This document shows positions 17,741-25,380 of a DNA stretch of 64,000 nt, piece after piece. Below the pieces are notes generated by a model that was not told the DNA's origin, searched no databases, and saw nothing but the letters and a program-made list of their open reading frames with translations. The stretch comes from Paenibacillus_D tarimensis_A. GTDB lineage: Bacteria; Bacillota; Bacilli; Paenibacillales; Paenibacillaceae. Within the stretch, counting starts at the first letter, position 1; each line of letters opens with the position of its first letter. The position numbers were made by a program, and so were the translations under genes. The stretch lies in contig CP166298.1 of assembly GCA_041281825.1 (NCBI GenBank), positions 3,348,001-3,412,000 on the forward strand. The letters run 5' to 3'.

Positions 17741-18412
17741 TTATAGTGGGCCGGAAATGCCTTGTTTTCGAATCATAAAGAAGTGCGCTGCGAGCAATGC
17801 AAGCAATGCGCCCGGCAAGAAAAACACGTGGATCGCGAAGAAACGGGTCAAGGTTTGCGCGCCGACAATCTCTCCGCCTTGCATCAGTTCTTTAATATAT
17901 GGACCGATATACGGGACCGATTCGGCGATCTGAATGCCAACCTTGGTTGCGAAGTACGCTTTGTTGTCCCAGGGAAGCAAATAGCCGGTAAAACCCAATC
18001 CAAGCATAATGAAGAAGATCAGCATTCCTACAACCCAGTTCATCTCGCGCGGCGCTTTGTAAGAACCGGTAAAGAAAACCCGCAGGGTATGTAAGAACAT
18101 CATAACGATAACAAGACTTGCGCCCCAGTGGTGCATCCCGCGAACGATTCCGCCGAAGGCAACCTTGTGCTGCAAATAGTCAACGCTCGCATAAGCGTTA
18201 ATAATATCCGGTACGTAATACATCGTCAGAAACATCCCGGACAGGATTTGAATAGCAGTGATGAAAAACGTCAGACCGCCGAAACAGTATACGAAAGCGG
18301 AGAAATGGTGCGCAGGGTTGACGTGCTCGGGCACTTCATGATCCGCAACGTCCCTCCACATCGGCGTAATATCAAGACGTTCATCGATCCAGTTGTATAC
18401 ATTTTTTAACAT
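17741..18412 (-). CDS. qcrB: Menaquinol:cytochrome c reductase, cytochrome b6 subunit QcrB
   Basis: The 223-residue cytochrome b6 has four membrane helices. Paired histidines lie in AHHFSAFVYC and GMHHWGASL on one side and in FLHTLRVF and FAIHVFFLPG on the other, as expected for the two b hemes. PWDNKAYFATKVG is the conserved b6 loop. It sits between qcrA and qcrC with gaps of 17-18 nt. Confidence 0.97.
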   Translation of the reverse strand: MLKNVYNWIDERLDITPMWRDVADHEVPEHVNPAHHFSAFVYCFGGLTFFITAIQILSGMFLTMYYVPDIINAYASVDYLQHKVAFGGIVRGMHHWGASLVIVMMFLHTLRVFFTGSYKAPREMNWVVGMLIFFIMLGLGFTGYLLPWDNKAYFATKVGIQIAESVPYIGPYIKELMQGGEIVGAQTLTRFFAIHVFFLPGALLALLAAHFFMIRKQGISGPL

Positions 18413-18429
18413 CTGATTCTACGCCCTCC

Positions 18430-18960
18430 TTATACTCTGGTGTTCGGCTTGATCGGTCCGAGATAAACAAAGCCGTTTTCAAGCTTAACATCATATTCGT
18501 CAAGCGGATTAGGAGCAACCTTCAGGTTTTTGCCATCCGGAGAATATTTCGCTTCATGACACGGACAAAAATATTGATTGTCATTCTGCGTATTCCAGTT
18601 AATCGTACATCCCAAATGTTTACATACCGGGGACAGAGCAAAAATGTTTCCTTGCTGGTCTCGCGAAATCCATGCCGCTAATTCGGGATCGCTCTCGTAC
18701 CAACCGTCAACCTGATGGATCTGGAATTTAAACTCCTGAGGTGCATTCGTGATTTTGTTTTCTTCGACAACCTTGACATAAGTTCCTTCGGTCTTCTTAG
18801 TCAAGATCGGATCGACCGCAAAACGAATCATCGGCAAGATCGTACCGCCCGCCATAAATGCGCCGGCACCGCCGAGCGTATATGACAGAAACTGCCGCCT
18901 GGACATTTCCTTGCGCTTCACGGGTTGATGTGCGGCTTCACGATGTTCATGGTTACTCAT
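18430..18960 (-). CDS. qcrA: Menaquinol:cytochrome c reductase, Rieske iron-sulfur subunit QcrA
   Basis: The 176-residue protein has a twin-arginine-type anchor (MSRRQFLSYTLGGAGAFMAGG), then the Rieske fold with CKHLGCTINW and CPCHEAKYS supplying the 2Cys-2His ligands of the [2Fe-2S] cluster. The ATG at 18960 follows AAAGGGGG by about 11 bases; a longer in-frame reading from 19017 would add a stretch unlike any QcrA. A well-matched sigma-A promoter lies at 19040-19068. Confidence 0.96.
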   Translation of the reverse strand: MSNHEHREAAHQPVKRKEMSRRQFLSYTLGGAGAFMAGGTILPMIRFAVDPILTKKTEGTYVKVVEENKITNAPQEFKFQIHQVDGWYESDPELAAWISRDQQGNIFALSPVCKHLGCTINWNTQNDNQYFCPCHEAKYSPDGKNLKVAPNPLDEYDVKLENGFVYLGPIKPNTRV

Positions 18961-19039
18961 CTTCTGTTCTACCCCCTTTACCAACCGTATCTCGCGTCTT
19001 GTCGCAAGACAAAACACACGACCAACTAGGACATTACTT

Positions 19040-19068
19040 ATAATAGCTTAGGCGCCCGGGAGCGTCAA
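19040..19068 (-). promoter_or_regulatory. Sigma-A promoter of qcrABC
   Basis: On the minus strand TTGACG (19063-19068) and TATTAT (19040-19045) are separated by exactly 17 bases, about 70 nt upstream of the qcrA start. Confidence 0.75.
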
Positions 19069-19199
19069 GAATGCGGCAGGCGTTTTAAACCGCTGAATAA
19101 AATCATTCAATAATTTGTTGGCATTTTGTCACAATTGATCCTTTATGGGTATATGATGCCACCATTACCGCTGTTTATACTGCACTGGAGGGCGAACCC

Positions 19200-19625
19200 T
19201 CATCCGGCAGCGTCTGCTCCTTGCCGCCACATCGCTTGAATGTCGGATTTGACCTGCGCGGAAGACAACGCTTGTCCGTCTTCATAAGGTGCAAGAATTA
19301 AATCTGCCGCCTCCGTTTGCAGTTGAAGACGACACTTCGCCGTGATCAGTATGATATAACGGAATCCCGAGTCCTTCAATCGCAGACATACTTGTTCAAG
19401 CCGGCTGACGTGATCCGGCTCATAATAATGGTAAGCCGGATAAGTGACGATCCGGCCCTTAAACGGGATCTCGACCAGCTCCATCACATCGCGGAGCTGT
19501 TCCAATTGCCCGGTAACCTCGTGCGGCGCTTCAGCACCGTTTAATCCGGTTACCGGCAGGAGGCACGTGTCCAAATACGGACTCAGTTCCTCCCATTGTG
19601 ATTGCTCTATGTCGCTAAACTTCAT
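19200..19625 (-). CDS. ypiF: DUF2487 protein YpiF
   Basis: This 141-residue protein matches YpiF by sequence character (N-terminal FSDIEQSQWEELSPYLDTCLLP, and FRYIILITAKC) and by its place just upstream of qcrA. The ATG at 19625 is favoured because GGAGGG lies seven bases upstream; the frame extends further but those ATGs lack a site. No catalytic motif is evident and the function is unknown. Confidence 0.85.
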   Translation of the reverse strand: MKFSDIEQSQWEELSPYLDTCLLPVTGLNGAEAPHEVTGQLEQLRDVMELVEIPFKGRIVTYPAYHYYEPDHVSRLEQVCLRLKDSGFRYIILITAKCRLQLQTEAADLILAPYEDGQALSSAQVKSDIQAMWRQGADAAG

Positions 19626-19704
19626 GTCCATCCCTCCGCGAAAATTCTTCAAAAACACTGGTGACTCTTCATTCGCTCTTCAACATGTTACCACTTGCGG
19701 AAAA

Positions 19705-19760
19705 CAAAAAAAAGACTTGCTCCATTATTCTGTCGCCGATAGGACGACAGGAGGAACAAG
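19705..19760 (-). terminator. Terminator between the IDEAL protein and ypiF
   Basis: On the minus strand an interrupted stem (CTTGTTCC and CTGTCG pairing with CGACAG and GGAGCAAG) is followed by TCTTTTTTTT. It lies just after the IDEAL gene stop. Confidence 0.7.
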
Positions 19761-19769
19761 CGCCGTGTA

Positions 19770-19967
19770 TTAAACTTCCTTCATTGAAGGCCGAAGCGAT
19801 TGAAGCTCGATCGCCAGCCTGCGGAACGTATCTTCATCGCCTTCCGCAAGGGCACAGTCAATCGCATTGTAGAGCCGATTCAATCTAAATTGTAATACCG
19901 CCTCATCCAGCACCATTTCAGCAGCCAAACTCAGCATCGCTTCATAAGAAACTTTCATTTTATCCAT
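19770..19967 (-). CDS. IDEAL-domain protein (short YpiB-like)
   Basis: The 65-residue protein is almost entirely an IDEAL domain (LAAEMVLDEAVLQFRLNRLY, then DEDTFRRLAIELQSL). In B. subtilis YpiB, at the same genomic spot, this domain follows a longer UPF0302 domain that is absent here. GGAGGTG lies six bases upstream of the ATG at 19967. IDEAL domains occur in regulatory adaptor-like proteins; no partner is visible. Confidence 0.8.
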   Translation of the reverse strand: MDKMKVSYEAMLSLAAEMVLDEAVLQFRLNRLYNAIDCALAEGDEDTFRRLAIELQSLRPSMKEV

Positions 19968-20038
19968 AGGATACACCTCCAAACCGGCGCTCAGATACTT
20001 GTTTCATCAGTCCGGTTTTCAGCTATAAAGCTCCCTCA

Positions 20039-20545
20039 TTAAGAGATCCTATATTCTCTTCCTTGAGCAACGTAACTTTCCATCGTCGTTTTCATTCGAA
20101 GCAGGTCGGCCTCGGTTAACTCTCTGATGACTTTGGCCGGCGAACCCACGGACAGTGTATACGGAGGTATGATCTTATTTTCCGTCACGACCGAACCTGC
20201 TCCTATTAAAGCATATTCACCGATCTGCGCACCGTTAAGTACGATGGCCCCCATACCGATTAATGTGCCCTTGCCTACTGTACAACCGTGAATAATCGCT
20301 CCGTGACCGACCGAAACTTCATCCTCAACCAGCAACGATTGGTTCGTGTTCACATGTCCGACTGTCCCGTCCTGGATATTGCAGCGGTTCCCGATCCGAA
20401 TCGGAGCCAGATCGCCCCGCAGCACCGCATTAAACCATACCGTACTGGAATCTCCGATCGTAACATCGCCGATAATTTTGGCCCCTTCCGCTATATAAGC
20501 GCCGGAATGGATATCCGGATAGACACCCTTATAAGGAATCATCAT
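20039..20545 (-). CDS. Gamma-carbonic anhydrase family protein (YrdA-like)
   Basis: The 168-residue protein is a left-handed parallel beta-helix built of hexapeptide repeats (AKIIGDVTIGDSSTVWFNAV, GTLIGMGAIVLNGAQIGEYA). Zinc-site histidines are visible in GHVNTN and SVGHGAIIHGC, as in gamma-carbonic anhydrases, with the Arg-Asp pair in VLRGDLAPIRIG. Activity of the YrdA branch is uncertain. It belongs to the set of genes replacing aroE-ypiA between tyrA and the IDEAL gene. Confidence 0.88.
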   Translation of the reverse strand: MMIPYKGVYPDIHSGAYIAEGAKIIGDVTIGDSSTVWFNAVLRGDLAPIRIGNRCNIQDGTVGHVNTNQSLLVEDEVSVGHGAIIHGCTVGKGTLIGMGAIVLNGAQIGEYALIGAGSVVTENKIIPPYTLSVGSPAKVIRELTEADLLRMKTTMESYVAQGREYRIS

Positions 20546-20609
20546 ATCTCCACCGTCTCCTTCTTAAACAGGTTTTGTGGAGTGATTCTAACAAGGGGAC
20601 GACGGATTG

Positions 20610-21803
20610 TCAATCCAGCCGGATACGGTCATCTTCAGCAACATAAACGCCGGCAACGACTGCATGTCCGACTTTGGTCATTCTAACGACTTGGCCGACT
20701 TCCCGCTTCTCTCCGATGCGAAGCAACCCCAGATGCATCATCATGCCCAGTACCCGCTGTTCGAAGATCGACGTGGAGGTGTCATAGTAGTACGGCTTAA
20801 TAAACGGTACAAGCGCCGCGCTCAGCGTTTCCGTTGTCACCCACCGGTCCGCAAGCCTGTCAATCCAGTTGACCAGAGAAAGCAGATTGGGGATTGCTCC
20901 CTTATACAACCGAAGCCAAAAGCGATAATGCTGTGTCGGTTCATCGCGCGTTCTGCTGCTCCTATACTCGTTTCCGGCGTCGGTCAGACACAATCGTTCA
21001 CCGTTCTCTGCGATGAGATTGTTATAGTAGCAGTAATCATAGATGAGCGACATCCGGTTCGGATAATCCTTGATCCGCCTTCCATAACCGAAGCGCCAGG
21101 CTCCTTTGGCAGGCATATCCTCAAATACGTGGAACCGTTCGACCAATTGCTGCACAGATCGCTTATACATCGAGCCTTCCGTATTCAAATTGATCTCGTT
21201 CTGATAAACGTAGTCGAGGAGCGCCAGGATATCGTCCGCAAAGAGCTTTTGCTCGTCCCGAAATCCGTCCGGTTCTTCTATGCGAAGCAGCTTGGCTTCG
21301 AACTGTTTGGCCAGTTCACCGCAAAAGCGCTGCTTCAAATCGCCAGGCACGTGAAATAAGTAGCGGTTCGGTCCGGCCAGCCCGTTGAAAAGCCATCCCG
21401 CATGCTTAAACTTGGCGATTGTGCTTCGCGGACTATCATCCGTTACCGGCTTCTTCGTTTTCTTGGAGTTTTTGCCGGCTGCAGCAGGGGCCGCCGTCCC
21501 TTCCTGCCTGAGGTTGATCGGAGGTTCAACCGGGGATTCGAACCTGCTCTGCTGCACCCTGGCGATAAGCTCTTCCAGACTATATGAAATATGCGGGTCG
21601 AACAGCAGGGAATTTAAAAACCTTAAATCCTCCATCGTCATGGAGCTGATTTGTTTTTGAAATCCTTCTTTGCTGCTTATGGCCCGAAGTATCGATTGAA
21701 TCAGCTCATTTTTCGAGTGGCTGTCGCATGTGCAGCTATACGCCGCGGCGATCCGGTTCAGCTGGCCGATATCCGCATATCCGAGCATTTCCGCAAGATT
21801 CAT
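20610..21803 (-). CDS. Unrecognised 397-residue protein, winged-helix-like
   Basis: I do not recognise a named family. The protein starts MNLAEMLGYADIGQLNRIAA, has an N-terminal segment of about 100 residues that looks helical (KNELIQSILRAISS, then MTMEDLRFLNSLLFDP), a low-complexity linker rich in Pro, Ala and Lys near residues 95-125, and a large C-terminal region. That region ends in short segments resembling winged helices (LCLTDAGNEYRSS, LGMMMHLGLLRIGEKREVGQ, VRMTKVGHAVVAGV), the style of helicase-associated domains that lack the helicase. A role in DNA binding is inference only. Confidence 0.8.
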   Translation of the reverse strand: MNLAEMLGYADIGQLNRIAAAYSCTCDSHSKNELIQSILRAISSKEGFQKQISSMTMEDLRFLNSLLFDPHISYSLEELIARVQQSRFESPVEPPINLRQEGTAAPAAAGKNSKKTKKPVTDDSPRSTIAKFKHAGWLFNGLAGPNRYLFHVPGDLKQRFCGELAKQFEAKLLRIEEPDGFRDEQKLFADDILALLDYVYQNEINLNTEGSMYKRSVQQLVERFHVFEDMPAKGAWRFGYGRRIKDYPNRMSLIYDYCYYNNLIAENGERLCLTDAGNEYRSSRTRDEPTQHYRFWLRLYKGAIPNLLSLVNWIDRLADRWVTTETLSAALVPFIKPYYYDTSTSIFEQRVLGMMMHLGLLRIGEKREVGQVVRMTKVGHAVVAGVYVAEDDRIRLD

Positions 21804-21873
21804 CTTATCCCCTCCGGTTCTCAGCGATAATAACCAGTATGGGGCAGTTCAATTAAATATAAACGTGGTACAA

Positions 21874-22461
21874 TTATTTTGTGAGATTGTTCAAATGAGC
21901 GGTGCAATTATGAAGAACGGAGTGCCAGCCGCCTTCCTTTCTTTCTACGATAGAGAGCGACATATTTTGAATATAGCTGTCGTCCAGATCTTCGCACAAC
22001 GTATGAAGCATCTGCACCAGGAAGCTGCCGTGCGTGACGACAAGCAGCCGGTTATAACTTTCCGCCGATACCCAGTCATTGATAAAGTCCATTCCGCGTT
22101 CCCGCAAGGAGTTATCGCTTTCCTTCCCTTCATAGGTTGTACGCCATGCTTCGCCCCACCTTGCAATCCTCTCGGGCTCCGTCGTACCTTCAACCTCTCC
22201 GAAATGACGTTCCCTTAATCTGCTGTCCGCTTGGAGCAGCGGAATGGCAAGTCGGCTTGCAATGATGTGCGCGGTTAGCCTTGCACGTTTCAAGTCGCTG
22301 GAAACAACGGCCTCCCAGTTGCCTGATTGTTCAGCGAGGCGCTCCGCAAGCGCGGATGCTTGGCGTATCCCTTCCTCGTTTAGCGGAATATCGGTTTGAC
22401 CTTGTATTTTTCCAAGAGCATTCCAGTCGGTTTTCCCATGCCTGATCCATCCAATTATCAT
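21874..22461 (-). CDS. Histidine phosphatase family protein
   Basis: The 195-residue protein belongs to the phosphoglycerate-mutase-like superfamily. The catalytic motif is IRHGKTDWN (His near residue 8), with the second His in VVTHGSFLVQML and the conserved SSDLKRARLTA and RHFGEVEG segments. Substrate cannot be told from sequence; relatives include alpha-ribazole phosphatase and broad phosphatases. Confidence 0.88.
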   Translation of the reverse strand: MIIGWIRHGKTDWNALGKIQGQTDIPLNEEGIRQASALAERLAEQSGNWEAVVSSDLKRARLTAHIIASRLAIPLLQADSRLRERHFGEVEGTTEPERIARWGEAWRTTYEGKESDNSLRERGMDFINDWVSAESYNRLLVVTHGSFLVQMLHTLCEDLDDSYIQNMSLSIVERKEGGWHSVLHNCTAHLNNLTK

Positions 22462-22490
22462 CGATGTCGATTCTCCTTCCGAAGTATGGA

Positions 22491-22531
22491 ATAAAAAAAT
22501 AAACGTCCCAGCACAATACGCTGGAGACGTT
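22491..22531 (-). terminator. Terminator after the anti-sigma gene
   Basis: On the minus strand ACGTCTCCAGC pairs with GCTGGGACGT around GTATTGT, followed by TTATTTTTTT. It lies directly after the anti-sigma stop. Confidence 0.8.
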
Positions 22532-22533
22532 CG

Positions 22534-23139
22534 TTAGGTTCGTGTCCGGGATAACCAGTTTAAAATTAACAGCGTCATGATGATCCCCAGCATCGACAGG
22601 GCCACCCAATATTGTGGAATCGTCGGCACCACTTTAAGAACGACCGGATCGCTGATACTGGCAACCGGTACCTCGTTATAGAAACTGGAGCTGACAACGG
22701 ATATCCCTTCGTTGGCGTTTACCGTATCCAGCAGACCGCTCACTTTAACAATTTGTGTTGCAGAAGAACCGGCTTGTTCCCCAAACAATAAATAAACGAA
22801 TCCGCAGACAAACATCGCCAAACAACAAGCGATAATCGCAGCTACATTGCGGCGAAAAGACGCGCTGAACTGGTAGTTCCGTTCGCTAACCGGCATGAAC
22901 CAAGATTCCTCCGTATAAATCCGGTCCATGACATCGCGGTTCACGTGGTCAATCGGTCCAATCTCAAACGTTTCGTCCGATAAATCACGTATTAAGGATT
23001 CGCTTTTTTCCCATATTTGAAACTCCTCCGCACAGCTCTTACACTGCTGAAGGTGCCGATCGATGGCCATTCGTTCAGGATCGTGTGCCGGCAGGTCCCA
23101 ATAGATCCCGAATAAATCTTGAATCTCATGGCAATTCAT
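22534..23139 (-). CDS. Anti-sigma factor with zinc-finger (zf-HC2) domain
   Basis: The 201-residue protein starts with MNCHEIQDLFGIYWDL and a zinc-binding HLQQCKSC (His-x3-Cys-x2-Cys), the anti-sigma domain that holds ECF factors. One membrane segment (VAAIIACCLAMFVCGFVYLLF) is at about residues 98-118 and a second lies near the C-terminus (YWVALSMLGIIMTLLILNWL). Its start overlaps the sigma gene stop by 4 nt. It likely sequesters the neighbouring sigma factor until an envelope signal arrives. Confidence 0.88.
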   Translation of the reverse strand: MNCHEIQDLFGIYWDLPAHDPERMAIDRHLQQCKSCAEEFQIWEKSESLIRDLSDETFEIGPIDHVNRDVMDRIYTEESWFMPVSERNYQFSASFRRNVAAIIACCLAMFVCGFVYLLFGEQAGSSATQIVKVSGLLDTVNANEGISVVSSSFYNEVPVASISDPVVLKVVPTIPQYWVALSMLGIIMTLLILNWLSRTRT

Positions 23140-23732
23140 CGCGTCTTCATCCCCTCGTAGTCGTCGATGGTCGGATGCTCGCCAAAATACGGTTCCAGCT
23201 GCAGCTTAACGCTTGCTCTCGCCCGAAACAGCAGCGACTTCACGGAGCTGACGGTTTGACCGAGAATGTTCGCGATCTCCTGATAGTCCATCTGATCGTA
23301 TTCCCTGAGGATTAGCGCTGATCGTTGTTTTTCAGGCAATTTGTTGATTGCATCGCGGACCAGGGTCATACGTTCCCGTTTCAGCAGCTGCTGCTCCGGA
23401 AGCACATCAAGCGGAGCGACCGGTACAAATCCGCCCTCATCCAGAGACAGATTACCGGATTTCTGCTTGCGCAATTCACTGAGCACAGTATTTCGGGCAA
23501 TCGTATACAACCATGTCGAAAACGAAGCGTCGACTTCACGGAAGGAATGCAGGCTTCTATAGGCTTTATAAAACGTCTCCGAGCATAAATCCTCCGCCTG
23601 AATCTCCAACTGGGCTCCCTTGAGCATGTGGAAAATAAAAGCAAGAATTTTGCGCTGATAACGCCGCATTAATTCCGAATATAGTTGTACGTTGCCATCC
23701 TTAATTTCTCTTATTAACTGGGAATCGGTCAT
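23136..23732 (-). CDS. ECF-type RNA polymerase sigma factor
   Basis: The 198-residue protein has sigma region 2 (AEDLCSETFYKAYRSLHSFR, then FSTWLYTIARNTVLSELRKQ) and region 4 (INKLPEKQRSALILREYDQM, then EIANILGQTVSSVKSLLFRA), with no regions 1 or 3: an ECF factor. A good AGGAGGG precedes the ATG. Pairing with a zf-HC2 anti-sigma suggests envelope-stress control, although the regulon is unknown. Confidence 0.93.
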   Translation of the reverse strand: MTDSQLIREIKDGNVQLYSELMRRYQRKILAFIFHMLKGAQLEIQAEDLCSETFYKAYRSLHSFREVDASFSTWLYTIARNTVLSELRKQKSGNLSLDEGGFVPVAPLDVLPEQQLLKRERMTLVRDAINKLPEKQRSALILREYDQMDYQEIANILGQTVSSVKSLLFRARASVKLQLEPYFGEHPTIDDYEGMKTR

Positions 23733-23771
23733 GAATGCGACCCTCCTAAGCGTCCGGAGTGATCATCCCAG

Positions 23772-23820
23772 TTCGGTATTCTATACATAATTACCGAACA
23801 AGGAATAAAAAGTTGCGCTC
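23772..23820 (-). promoter_or_regulatory. Possible autoregulatory ECF promoter and inverted repeat
   Basis: Upstream of the sigma gene on the minus strand, GCAACTTTTT and CGGTA are about 15 bases apart, the general look of an ECF promoter. Immediately downstream TTCGGTA and TACCGAA form a 7-bp inverted repeat (23772-23778 and 23792-23798) with a 13-base centre, possibly an operator. Both are pattern matches only. Confidence 0.35.
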
Positions 23821-24088
23821 CCGCGGAAAAAAAATTATAAATAAAAAGTCTTCGCTCCACGGGCGGGGCCAATGGATTAATCAATTGGATAATAGGGGTA
23901 TGCTTCCATTTTGATTATCGTTACCGCTCTGATGTTATGGAGGTCAGCTCTCAAAGGCGTGTTACAATATTCGCTACAAATAAAAGAAATCCTTCAATAA
24001 TCGACAGAAGGGACCCCCCATATTTTTACAATACATCTATTGTATCACAGGACGGAGGTTATGTAGTTAAAAATTTATCTAATTTTTT
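23821..24088. other. Gene-free stretch between the sigma gene and the candidate small RNA
   Basis: AT-rich with no convincing gene. A palindrome TACAATA-4-TATTGTA lies near 24026-24043. A plus-strand 103-codon open frame at 23937-24248 has no ribosome site and low-complexity content and is not called. Beyond 24088 lie the candidate small RNA and, to 24286, the untranslated region after tyrA. Confidence 0.5.
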
Positions 24089-24166
24089 TAAAAAAAATAA
24101 CCACCCCGAAAGGTGGCTGCACAAAGTGCTATTAATTTGGATAGGAGTGGAGAGAAACCATACTGT
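24089..24166 (-). ncRNA. Candidate small RNA (about 78 nt)
   Basis: A consensus promoter (24173-24201) is followed, about 50 nt after its predicted start, by the hairpin CCACC-TTTCGG-GGTGG and TTATTTTTTTT, with no ORF between. The transcript would contain a pyrimidine-rich stretch (TTTCTCTCCACTCCTATCC) that could pair with Shine-Dalgarno sequences. No family was recognised. The unit lies in the gap between tyrA and the ECF sigma operon. Confidence 0.5.
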
Positions 24167-24172
24167 ACTTTT

Positions 24173-24201
24173 ATTATATGTATCCGTTTTCATTTTGTCA
24201 A
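24173..24201 (-). promoter_or_regulatory. Consensus sigma-A promoter of the candidate small RNA
   Basis: On the minus strand a perfect TTGACA (24196-24201) and a perfect TATAAT (24173-24178) are separated by 17 bases. No coding sequence starts within 400 bases downstream. Confidence 0.8.
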
Positions 24202-24286
24202 TAAGCGTTTTCATTTTTTTATTCGGCTTTACCATTCGCCTTGTTTAATTAATACCAACTTGGCGAATGGCGTTGTCAGCCGCAAC

Positions 24287-25378
24287 CTAAAAGTGAGGCG
24301 AATAACCTGACGCCTCGAGAAGCTCTACAGCCATGTCAAGATCGGACTGCTCCCGGAACGATAATCGAAGTATTCCGGGAACATCCTCTCTGCTTTCAAT
24401 GATTTGAAGATTGCTTAAGTTAACGCGATGCCTTCCGAGCTCTGTCGCAATTTTACCGATAATGCCGGGCTGGTCCGGCACATCGATGTAACACTCATAG
24501 ATCGAATGAATCATCCCTTTCCGCCGTTCCGGAAGCTCATTGCGGAAGCCGCCTGCAAGCCTGAACGCCTCGGCGATCGCCTCGCCGTCGTCCGCCTTCA
24601 GCATCTCGATAAATTGCGAAGTTTCATCTTTCCAATCTTCCAGAAGGGATAACAGCACATCCTTATTGTTTAAAAGAATATCCCGCCAAATTACGGGATC
24701 GCCGGATGCAATCCGCGTAATATCCCGGAAACCGCCTGCCGCAAGCATGCTGAAAAGCTCATTGCCTGCATTGTAACCGCGGATTTGGTTTACCAGCGCA
24801 ACGGCAATAATGTGCGGCAAATGACTGATCGCACCCACGATCTCATCATGCTCACGGGCATCGACGCTTATAATATGCGCTTTCGTATAACTGAGCAGCG
24901 AGGTCAGACGCTCAAGCGCCTCCGGCGGCGTCCCTTCATCGGGGGTGAGGACATAGTACGCATTTTCAAACAGATGCAAACTCGCAGCCTCTACCCCAGA
25001 TTGCTCTTTGCCGGCCATCGGATGACCTCCGATAAATACCGCGTCCTTCAATCCCAGACTTGCTGCATACTCTGTTACCGATTTTTTCGTGCTGCCTACA
25101 TCGCTTATAATACATCCGGGTTTCAGGTTCAAGCCGCTTAACTCTTTAAGACAATGCTCCAGGATGCCGACAGGTCCGCATAAAAAGATAAAGTCAGCCG
25201 TTTCCGCAGCCTCTTTCATCGAAGTCGTACCGTGATCCACGACGCCTCTGTCGATATATTTCTGCACGGATGAAGGCCGGGGCGAATGGCCGATGACATA
25301 GAGACCGGGCTTCCCTTTAAAGCAAAGCGCGAGCGACCCGCCGATCAGACCGACGCCGAAAATAGCAATTCGAATCAT
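24287..25378 (-). CDS. tyrA: Prephenate dehydrogenase with ACT domain
   Basis: The 363-residue enzyme makes 4-hydroxyphenylpyruvate for tyrosine. The N-terminal NAD site is IFGVGLIGGSLAL; HPMAGKEQSGVEAA carries the catalytic His; REHDEIVGAISHLPHIIAVAL is the second conserved segment. A C-terminal ACT domain (YIDVPDQPGIIGKIATELG) likely binds tyrosine for feedback control. It follows hisC by 2 nt and is the last gene of the aromatic supraoperon here. Confidence 0.96.
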   Translation of the reverse strand: MIRIAIFGVGLIGGSLALCFKGKPGLYVIGHSPRPSSVQKYIDRGVVDHGTTSMKEAAETADFIFLCGPVGILEHCLKELSGLNLKPGCIISDVGSTKKSVTEYAASLGLKDAVFIGGHPMAGKEQSGVEAASLHLFENAYYVLTPDEGTPPEALERLTSLLSYTKAHIISVDAREHDEIVGAISHLPHIIAVALVNQIRGYNAGNELFSMLAAGGFRDITRIASGDPVIWRDILLNNKDVLLSLLEDWKDETSQFIEMLKADDGEAIAEAFRLAGGFRNELPERRKGMIHSIYECYIDVPDQPGIIGKIATELGRHRVNLSNLQIIESREDVPGILRLSFREQSDLDMAVELLEASGYSPHF

Positions 25379-25380
25379 TC

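Noticed and set aside
19115..19134. Rex-like or Fnr-like palindrome TTGTTGG-6-GTCACAA upstream of the qcrA promoter
   Set aside because: Only the outer four bases are symmetric and the spacing differs from the known Rex site, so it is not supported even though rex is in the window.
23937..24248. Plus-strand 103-codon open frame between the sigma gene and tyrA
   Set aside because: No ribosome site, low-complexity hydrophobic end, and it overlaps the candidate small RNA and its promoter on the other strand.
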